The notes under the pieces were generated by a model, which did no database searches, was not told where the DNA came from, and saw only the letters and a program-made list of their open reading frames with translations. From the NCBI GenBank assembly GCA_903958285.1, contig CAJBSR010000404.1, positions 1-6,226 of the forward strand: a stretch of DNA of 6,226 bases. Reading direction: 5' to 3'. Within the stretch, counting starts at the first letter, position 1. Every line of letters begins with the position of its first letter. The position numbers were made by a program, and so were the translations under genes. Below are positions 1 to 3,889 of the stretch, piece by piece. The DNA is from an uncultured Sphingomonadales bacterium (GTDB taxonomy: Bacteria > Pseudomonadota > Alphaproteobacteria > Sphingomonadales > Sphingomonadaceae).

Positions 1-167
1 CCCGGCTGGCTGATGATCACCTGTGCGCCGGGAAATTCAATGTCCGGATTATTGTTCACGTCCATCCGGCTGAAGCTGACGATGCCCGCCAGCAGCAGGG
101 CCACGAAAAGCACAATCGGCGGAACCGGGTTGCGAATGCACCAGGCCGAGATGTTCCGGAAGTTCAT
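1..167 (-). CDS. RND efflux inner-membrane pump, N-terminal fragment (HAE1/AcrB-like)
   Basis: Only the first 55 residues are present; the gene continues beyond the left edge. The protein begins MNFRNISAWCIRNPV. Residues about 16-33 form a hydrophobic segment that matches the first transmembrane helix of RND permeases. It is followed by a periplasmic start containing NNNPDIEFPGAQVIISQP, the usual beta-strand region after TM1 in HAE1 proteins. Such pumps form trimers in the inner membrane and use the proton gradient to expel hydrophobic compounds through an adaptor and an outer-membrane channel. The start lies 11 bp after the adaptor stop codon, and a GAGG ribosome-binding site overlaps that stop, so the two are translated from one mRNA. 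The substrate cannot be told from this fragment. Family assignment is firm; the subfamily is inferred from the adaptor and the TM1 region. Confidence 0.88.
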   Translation of the reverse strand, partial: MNFRNISAWCIRNPVPPIVLFVALLLAGIVSFSRMDVNNNPDIEFPGAQVIISQP

Positions 168-178
168 GGGACTAGGCC

Positions 179-1366
179 TCAGTTCGACTTGGGAAGGACC
201 GGAACGACACTTTCGCCGGGGTTGAGGAAGGCGCCTGCTGTCAGGACAACACGTTCACGTCCGGTCAGCCCGGTCGCAATCGTGATGCCTGCATCGGAGA
301 CAGACCCTATCTTCACGTCGCGACGTTCCACCTTGTTCTGCGCATTCACGATGAAAACGTAGTTGCCCTTCTCATCGCTCTGCACCGCGGACTCGGGCAA
401 CATCGGTGCCTGCGCCGCGCCGGAGCGGATGGCGGTCGACGCAAAGCCGCCGGGACGGATCGCCGCATTATAGGGGAGCGCAATGCGCACCGAGCCCTGA
501 CGCGTCGTGGGGTCAATAACCGGCGGCATCTGCCAGACTTGCCCGGCGAAGGCCTTGGTTGTGCCAACCGGCGTAACGTCAGCGGCACTGCCAACCGAAA
601 GTTTGGCGAGGTCTGCTTCGGAGAGCATCGCGCGCAATTCCATCTCGCCACCCTTGGCAATGCGGAACAGCACGGCGCCGCTGCCACCGACAACCTGACC
701 TGGCTCAACGTTGCGGGCAAGGATCAGGCCGGATGCGGGCGCACGGATGTCGAGGCGGTTGATGCGGGCGCTATTTTCGCCAAATTGCGCGCGCGCCACG
801 TTCAGCCGCGCCAAAGCGGCATCGCGCTGGGCGGTGCGACGGTCAATATCGGCCTTTGAAATGAATCCACGTTCGGCAAGTGTCTTGGCCCGATCCAATT
901 CATTCTGGGCAAGGCTGGCGTCGGCCTGAGCCACGCGGATCTGGGCGCCGAGCGACGCGGACTGCTGCGCCTGAACCTGACGGTCCACGCTGGCAAGCAC
1001 TTGGCCCTGGGACACCCAGTCACCCGCATCAACATAGACGCGCGTCACCATGCCGCCTTCACCAACGGCGCCGACCGGCATTTCGCGGCGTGCGGCAAGG
1101 GAGCCGGTTGCGCTGATCGTGCTTTGAACCATGCTGGACCCGGGGATGACCACCGTAACGGAAGGGGCCTGTTTCTGGCCTTCCTTGTCCCCAGCAGCTG
1201 GGCCGCCGCCCATGGTCTTTGAGGCGATATAGGCGATGAGCAGCACGGCCGCGACAATGCCGCCGATGATCATAAGGCGCTTACGCTTGCGCGCTGCCGC
1301 CTCTGCCGCATCGTCGGACAAGTCCACTGGCTCTGCGTGGCGCGCAAACGTCGTTTCGAGATTCAT
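179..1366 (-). CDS. RND efflux periplasmic adaptor (membrane fusion protein)
   Basis: This 395-residue protein is the periplasmic adaptor that links an RND pump to its outer-membrane channel. Residues 1-30 are a charged cytoplasmic tail ending in RKRKR, followed by one transmembrane anchor (about 31-48). It is therefore an uncleaved signal-anchor protein and not a lipoprotein; no lipobox is seen. The first half of the lipoyl/barrel-sandwich domain is at about 95-128 (VTRVYVDAGDWVSQGQVLA). An Ala/Gln-rich coiled-coil hairpin covers about 130-203, the second lipoyl half is at about 204-237 (IRAPASGLI), and beta-barrel and membrane-proximal domains make up the rest (DPTTRQGSVRIAL at 285-297). 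The length is normal for the family. The ATG is preceded by a weak GCGGAA element. It is the first gene of the operon, with the pump gene 11 bp downstream. No outer-membrane factor or regulator gene is in view, so those partners may lie elsewhere. Multidrug-type export is inferred. Confidence 0.92.
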   Translation of the reverse strand: MNLETTFARHAEPVDLSDDAAEAAARKRKRLMIIGGIVAAVLLIAYIASKTMGGGPAAGDKEGQKQAPSVTVVIPGSSMVQSTISATGSLAARREMPVGAVGEGGMVTRVYVDAGDWVSQGQVLASVDRQVQAQQSASLGAQIRVAQADASLAQNELDRAKTLAERGFISKADIDRRTAQRDAALARLNVARAQFGENSARINRLDIRAPASGLILARNVEPGQVVGGSGAVLFRIAKGGEMELRAMLSEADLAKLSVGSAADVTPVGTTKAFAGQVWQMPPVIDPTTRQGSVRIALPYNAAIRPGGFASTAIRSGAAQAPMLPESAVQSDEKGNYVFIVNAQNKVERRDVKIGSVSDAGITIATGLTGRERVVLTAGAFLNPGESVVPVLPKSN

Positions 1367-1419
1367 TCTAGTTCCGCTTTCGGCCTGCCATTGCAGGCTG
1401 AGTCTCTGGTCTGACCGGT

Positions 1420-1448
1420 GTATTACCGTAATAACTCACCCGGCACAA
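1420..1448 (-). promoter_or_regulatory. Candidate promoter of the RND efflux operon
   Basis: Read on the minus strand, TTGTGC (1448-1443) is separated by exactly 17 bp from TAATAC (1425-1420), about 54 bp before the adaptor start codon. Both hexamers match the sigma-70 consensus only in part (3 of 6 each), so the call rests on spacing and position. The palindrome at 1421-1433 overlaps the -10 hexamer, an arrangement in which a bound repressor would block RNA polymerase. This is an inference from the sequence, without a mapped start site. Confidence 0.35.
1421..1433. promoter_or_regulatory. Perfect 6-1-6 palindrome TATTACCGTAATA, likely operator
   Basis: TATTAC and GTAATA are exact reverse complements around a single C. 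Flanking CCGGTG (1415-1420) and CACCCGG (1437-1443) add a looser outer symmetry, offset by a few bases. The AT-rich core stands out from its GC-rich surroundings. Efflux operons are commonly controlled by TetR/AcrR- or MarR-type repressors that bind dyads of this kind over the promoter. No such regulator gene is in the window, so its identity is unknown. The site could also affect the divergent gene at 1629, but it is almost 200 bp away from that start. Confidence 0.5.
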
Positions 1449-1628
1449 GGCGTTTACGGCGCGCCATCCCCTTGCCGTATCAGCTATTTGCGACAGCGCC
1501 GCCAAAATCGCAAGCGTCCGAAGGGGCATGTTTGGTCGATTTGGGCTTGTCAGGGGCCATCTTTCGCTTGAGCATGCCAGATCGGAGGCGAGTGTTGCGC
1601 CTTCGCCACACTCATGGGGAGAGAGACC

Positions 1629-1910
1629 ATGGAGATATTTGCAGGACATGGTTGGATCATGACCATCATTATCGGCGGTTTGGCCGGTGCGGTGGGTAAA
1701 TGGATTATGCCGGGCAAGGACCCGGGCGGGCTGATCGTAACGATTCTTCTGGGCATTGCGGGTGCTTTGCTCGTGACGCTGCTGGGCACGCTGACCGGAT
1801 GGTATGAAGCGGGCGAAGGTGCCGGCTTCATCGGCGCCGTGATTGGCTCGATCATTCTCTTGTTCATTTATCGCAAGTTCAACGGCGCCGGCAGCGGCCC
1901 TGCCGCCTAA
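1629..1910 (+). CDS. GlsB/YeaQ/YmgE-family small membrane protein
   Basis: A 93-residue, very hydrophobic protein with three predicted membrane helices at about 8-26, 34-55 and 65-81, ending in a short basic-then-small tail (YRKFNGAGSG). The Gly-rich first helix (IIIGGLAGAVGKWIMPGKDPGG) and the second block (ILLGIAGALL) follow the pattern of the transglycosylase-associated/GlsB-YeaQ family. These are small inner-membrane proteins often linked to stress; their biochemical role is not established, and the family name does not imply transglycosylase activity. The start is the ATG at 1629, because GGAGA sits 6-7 nt before it; an in-frame ATG at 1614 would overlap this ribosome-binding site. An intrinsic terminator lies about 30 bp after the stop. 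The protein probably resides in the cytoplasmic membrane. Confidence 0.85.
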   Translation: MEIFAGHGWIMTIIIGGLAGAVGKWIMPGKDPGGLIVTILLGIAGALLVTLLGTLTGWYEAGEGAGFIGAVIGSIILLFIYRKFNGAGSGPAA

Positions 1911-1938
1911 CGGCCTTTGCGCTTATTCAGGCTCGGTG

Positions 1939-1980
1939 CAGGCCGGCCGGTGCACGCAGCGCTGGCCGGCCTGTTGTTTT
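1939..1980 (+). terminator. Intrinsic terminator after the GlsB-like gene
   Basis: CAGGCCGGCC (1939-1948) and GGCCGGCCTG (1964-1973) form a perfect 10-bp GC-rich stem with a 15-nt loop, followed at once by TTGTTTT (1974-1980). Its place 28 bp after the stop codon at 1910 and the T-rich tail on the plus strand support rho-independent termination. The left arm contains the self-complementary GGCCGGCC, so alternative pairing is possible. Confidence 0.75.
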
Positions 1981-2006
1981 CGGGCTGACCGTATGAAGGA
2001 GACCAG

Positions 2007-2729
2007 ATGATGAAACGCACATTTGCAAAGGCAGTCGCCGCGGCGACGGCGATGGCCGCCGCTTCCGCCGCATCCGCCCAAGTAGCTGCTCCCGCACAGA
2101 TTTTTGGGACACGCCTTGAACTCCAGGCGCGCGGGGAGGTCCGCGTGACGCCGGATATTGCGGTGGTATCTGCAGGCGTCGTCACCCAGTCGGTCGATGC
2201 ATCCGGCGCGATGCGCGAAAATGCAGCACGGATGTCGCGTGTGTTTGCCGCGCTCAAGCAGGCGGGCATTGCAGAAAAAGACATTCAGACGACCTCGGTC
2301 AGCCTCTCACCGCAATATCGCTACAACAACAATGAGGCGCCGGTTATCACGGGCTATCAGGCCAGCAACACAGTCTCGGTCCGGTTCCGCGATATTGGCA
2401 AAAGTGGTCAGGTGCTCGACGCGCTGGTGAAGCAGGGGGCAAACCAGATCAACGGCCCGATGCTCGAGGTCGAATCGCCGCAAGCCGCGCAGGACAAGGC
2501 TCGGCTGGATGCCATCAAGACGCTGCAGGCCCGTGCCGCGCTCTACGCCAAAGCCACCGGATTGCAGGTGAAACGGGTCCTCTCGATCAGCGAGTCGGTC
2601 GATTATTCGCCAATGCCGATGCCCATGGCGCGGATGGCCATGGCGGCGTCTGCTGCCGAGAAAACGGATATTGCCCCCGGTGAGCAGTCGATTGGGGTCA
2701 GCGTTTCCGTGGTTTTTGAGCTGAATTGA
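2007..2729 (+). CDS. Exported SIMPL-domain (DUF541) protein
   Basis: A 240-residue protein with a Sec signal peptide: basic start MMKRTFAK, an Ala-rich hydrophobic core, and a likely signal peptidase I site ASA|QVA between residues 24 and 25. The mature part is a SIMPL domain (about 35-240). Recognisable are the first strand LQARGEVRVTPDIAVVSAGV (39-58), the helix with NAARMSRVFAALKQAGI, the IQTTSVSLSPQY block (93-104), ARLDAIKTLQARAALYAKATG (165-185), and the closing strand SVSVVFELN. Known SIMPL proteins are periplasmic or surface proteins of unclear biochemistry, some linked to oxidative stress. A Met-rich stretch lies at 203-212. AAGGAG at 1996-2001 serves ATG 2007 (5-nt spacing), but the next ATG at 2010 (8-nt spacing) is equally possible. 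It converges on the minus-strand gene ending at 2733. Confidence 0.9.
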   Translation: MMKRTFAKAVAAATAMAAASAASAQVAAPAQIFGTRLELQARGEVRVTPDIAVVSAGVVTQSVDASGAMRENAARMSRVFAALKQAGIAEKDIQTTSVSLSPQYRYNNNEAPVITGYQASNTVSVRFRDIGKSGQVLDALVKQGANQINGPMLEVESPQAAQDKARLDAIKTLQARAALYAKATGLQVKRVLSISESVDYSPMPMPMARMAMAASAAEKTDIAPGEQSIGVSVSVVFELN

Positions 2730-2732
2730 CGG

Positions 2733-2990
2733 TCAGCGCGGGCGCCAGTGGCGGGCAAGGGTGAGCAGCCCGAGCGCGGCTATGGCGCCTGCAACGGCCC
2801 CGGCATAACCGGCGCCCGAAAGTCCGGCGTAGAGCCCCTTGCCATTGGCGGTGAGCCCAAGGGCAAAGCTGCCTGCGGCCCCGCCAATCAGATTGACCAG
2901 CATTTCGCCTTGTCCAAAGGCGCGGCGCATTGCGGTTGCCAGCCACCCAAGAGCAGCGCCGATCACAAGAAGGACAAGGAAATTGGTCAT
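2733..2990 (-). CDS. Second, divergent GlsB/YeaQ-like small membrane protein
   Basis: An 85-residue hydrophobic protein with three membrane segments at about 3-20, 31-49 and 57-79 and a basic C-terminus (ARHWRPR). The motifs GAALGWLATAMRR (11-23) and LVNLIGGAAGSFALG (31-45) match the layout of the GlsB/YeaQ/transglycosylase-associated family: a Gly-containing first helix followed by an arginine, a short polar loop, then NxxxGxxGxxxG. The similarity is my reading of the pattern and not a search result. The ribosome-binding site is weak (AGGCC about 7-11 nt before the ATG). The gene would need a promoter between the sciP terminator and its start (2991-3043); I saw none that was convincing. Its stop lies 3 bp from the stop of the convergent SIMPL gene. 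The plus-strand reading of the same stretch gives no plausible protein. Confidence 0.7.
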   Translation of the reverse strand: MTNFLVLLVIGAALGWLATAMRRAFGQGEMLVNLIGGAAGSFALGLTANGKGLYAGLSGAGYAGAVAGAIAALGLLTLARHWRPR

Positions 2991-3043
2991 GCAGCCGGCC
3001 TAGCCGCGGTTGGGGAGGGGATCAACAGCCGTAAAGTAACGCC

Positions 3044-3099
3044 CCAAAACGGAAACGGGCGGCAACAGGTTTGCCCTGCGCCGCCCACTTCTGTTTTGG
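3044..3099 (-). terminator. Long-stemmed terminator after sciP, possibly bidirectional
   Basis: The core stem pairs GGGCGGC (3057-3063) with GCCGCCC (3080-3086), with an inner CAGG/CCTG helix and a 5-nt loop. Outside a two-base mismatch the pairing resumes for 11 more positions: CCAAAACGGAA (3044-3054) with TTCTGTTTTGG (3089-3099), including one G-T pair. This gives a T-rich tail after the GC stem in both directions. On the minus strand the stem begins 11 nt after the sciP stop (3110) and the tail reads GTTTCCGTTTT, as in rho-independent terminators. No plus-strand gene ends here, so its use in that direction is unproven. Confidence 0.8.
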
Positions 3100-3109
3100 A
3101 ATGAAGCCG

Positions 3110-3409
3110 TCAGAAGCGCTGCTGGCGCTCGTAAAGGCTCTTATAGTGCTGGATACGGGTGACGCGCAGCCCGGGCATGCCCGAACGGTCGATTGCACGC
3201 TGCCAACCGGCAAATTCTTCCAGGGTGAGGCTATAACGTTCGCAGACTTCGTCCACGGTCAGCAGGCCACCATTCACTGCTGCGACGACTTCTGCCTTCC
3301 GGCGGACAACCCAACGGGTTGTTGACGGCGGCGGCAAACTGTCGAGCGTCAGTGGTTCACCAAGTGGGCCAATGACTTGCGCCGGACGGATTTTCTGGTT
3401 TTCGATCAT
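3110..3409 (-). CDS. sciP: SciP-like CtrA inhibitor (DUF1153)
   Basis: A 99-residue cytoplasmic protein of the DUF1153/SciP family. The signature is clear: IGPLGEPLTLDSLPPPSTTR (13-32), then WVVRRKAEVVAAVNGGLLT (33-51) and VCERYSLTLEEFAGWQRAID (55-74), which form the helix-turn-helix-like fold, and LRVTRIQHYK (81-90). In Caulobacter, SciP is a small protein that restrains the master cell-cycle regulator CtrA, acting on CtrA-dependent promoters; the same role here is inferred. The length is close to that of the Caulobacter protein. The start at 3409 is supported by GAGG 6 nt upstream. A terminator follows directly, so it is transcribed alone or with whatever may be encoded upstream. Divergent mnmA starts 465 bp away. 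No perfect CtrA box (TTAA-N7-TTAA) was seen in its leader. Confidence 0.93.
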   Translation of the reverse strand: MIENQKIRPAQVIGPLGEPLTLDSLPPPSTTRWVVRRKAEVVAAVNGGLLTVDEVCERYSLTLEEFAGWQRAIDRSGMPGLRVTRIQHYKSLYERQQRF

Positions 3410-3423
3410 TCTTACCTCAAAGC

Positions 3424-3437
3424 CGGGTCCAGACCCG
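3424..3437. repeat. Short perfect dyad CGGGTC-CA-GACCCG in the sciP leader
   Basis: Six-base arms around two central bases lie 15-28 bp before the sciP start codon, just upstream of its ribosome-binding site. As RNA it would make a 5-bp stem with a 4-nt loop. On the plus strand it is followed by TTTTCTCTT (3438-3446), giving a weak terminator look; on the minus strand it would be a leader hairpin or a protein-binding site. The sequence does not decide between these roles. Confidence 0.4.
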
Positions 3438-3516
3438 TTTTCTCTTGTTGCAACCCCACTTAAACACCACCGGTTGAAAGATCGCTAAAATGCCAAGGTA
3501 AATTTTGCGGTCATCT

Positions 3517-3786
3517 TCATGTGCGTCCTGTTAGGAGATTGGCCGCCAAACGGTTGAAACTTGGTGAATTTTCGCGCGGCGAATCGCCCTTTTTCGGCGC
3601 AATTGCATCCATATCGGTAGCGGTTTCGGCTGATGCCTTGGCCATCGCCGCGGCTTTGGCCTGAATTCGGGCGGTTGGCGTGGTTGCCTGCTGTGCCGAA
3701 ATGGTGGCAAGCAGACTGGGCAGTTCAATTTTTTTTGGCCGCGCTTTGCTTTGGCGTGCTGTCCGGCGGGGAAATTCCATGTTCAT
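3517..3786 (-). CDS. Doubtful 89-codon ORF, hypothetical
   Basis: I do not recognise this ORF. It would encode a basic, Ala-, Thr- and Lys-rich protein without membrane helix or signal peptide, beginning MNMEFPRRTARQSKARPKK; a middle stretch (about 40-57) is almost all small residues and is likely helical or disordered. Against it being a gene: no ribosome-binding site precedes the ATG, third codon positions are only about half G or C whereas neighbouring genes are visibly richer, and it contains a run of eight A. In favour: it fills most of a 465-bp spacer and runs in the same direction as sciP, 107 bp before it. If real it would form a divergent pair with mnmA. Confidence 0.25.
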   Translation of the reverse strand: MNMEFPRRTARQSKARPKKIELPSLLATISAQQATTPTARIQAKAAAMAKASAETATDMDAIAPKKGDSPRENSPSFNRLAANLLTGRT

Positions 3787-3796
3787 GCCCAGGCAT

Positions 3797-3827
3797 TTGT
3801 CATAAAGGCCTGAATCTCAGGTAAATT
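3797..3827 (+). promoter_or_regulatory. Candidate mnmA promoter with a dyad in its spacer
   Basis: TTGTCA (3797-3802) matches the -35 consensus at 5 of 6 positions and TAAATT (3822-3827) matches the -10 at 4 of 6. The 19-bp spacer is longer than usual. The perfect dyad CCTGA-ATC-TCAGG (3809-3821) fills the downstream part of that spacer and touches the -10. Long spacers with an internal dyad occur in MerR-type promoters, and a repressor site would also fit. The promoter would start transcription roughly 35-40 nt before the mnmA start codon. Confidence 0.35.
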
Positions 3828-3869
3828 CCCTTTGATGCTGCAAATGTCGCTCAACCACACTATGTCCGC

Positions 3870-3889
3870 GGTCAATGTTTGACCTTTTT
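3870..3889 (+). promoter_or_regulatory. Hairpin plus T-tract across the mnmA start codon
   Basis: GGTCAA (3870-3875) and TTGACC (3879-3884) are perfect reverse complements around TGT, followed by TTTTT (3885-3889). The first base of the ATG (3875) would be paired and the other two would lie in the loop. There is no Shine-Dalgarno sequence ahead of this start. The structure could hinder initiation, act as a weak terminator, or serve as a DNA-level operator; it may also be chance. Confidence 0.4.

Larger units (their letters stand above)
1367..1628. other. Divergent intergenic region between efflux operon and GlsB-like gene
   Basis: This 262-bp spacer separates two divergent genes and contains no credible ORF. 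Apart from the palindrome and promoter listed separately, it holds a short hairpin close to the adaptor start: GCCTGC (1383-1388) pairs with GCAGGC (1393-1398) around CATT, and would lie in the 5' untranslated leader of the efflux mRNA. A second dyad, TACGGC (1455-1460) with GCCGTA (1474-1479), has a 13-nt loop. I could not identify a convincing promoter for the rightward gene; no GGAAC...CGTT pair of the general-stress (EcfG) type was seen by eye. Confidence 0.6.
3410..3874. other. Divergent spacer between sciP and mnmA
   Basis: This 465-bp spacer holds no gene I am sure of. Contents from left to right: the sciP ribosome-binding site and leader dyad (3424-3437); a palindrome GGCGA-A-TCGCC (3578-3588) followed by CTTTTT; a hairpin of CTGCT-g-TGCC with GGCA-AGCAG (3688-3714); a run of eight T (3729-3736); ATGCC-CA-GGCAT (3785-3796); and the possible mnmA promoter with the dyad CCTGA-ATC-TCAGG (3809-3821). 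The 89-codon minus-strand ORF listed separately covers 3517-3786. I see no tRNA and no clear small-RNA gene, although the hairpins followed by T runs leave a small RNA possible. Confidence 0.5.

Noticed and set aside
1614..1631. Alternative ATG at 1614 for the GlsB-like gene
   Set aside because: The GGAGA ribosome-binding site lies between 1614 and 1629 and is correctly spaced for 1629.
2748..3104. 118-codon plus-strand ORF
   Set aside because: It lies opposite the GlsB-like gene and the sciP terminator, its protein has no recognisable pattern, and it would need to read through a strong hairpin. The minus-strand reading gives a coherent three-helix membrane protein.
3410..3520. CtrA box (TTAA-N7-TTAA) ahead of sciP
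   Set aside because: Only one TTAA half-site is present (around 3460); the second half reads TGCA, so it does not meet the consensus.
3633..3824. 63-codon plus-strand ORF with a hydrophobic stretch
   Set aside because: No ribosome-binding site and no family pattern. The hydrophobic part arises from the T-run and its surroundings, and the ORF overlaps the candidate mnmA promoter.
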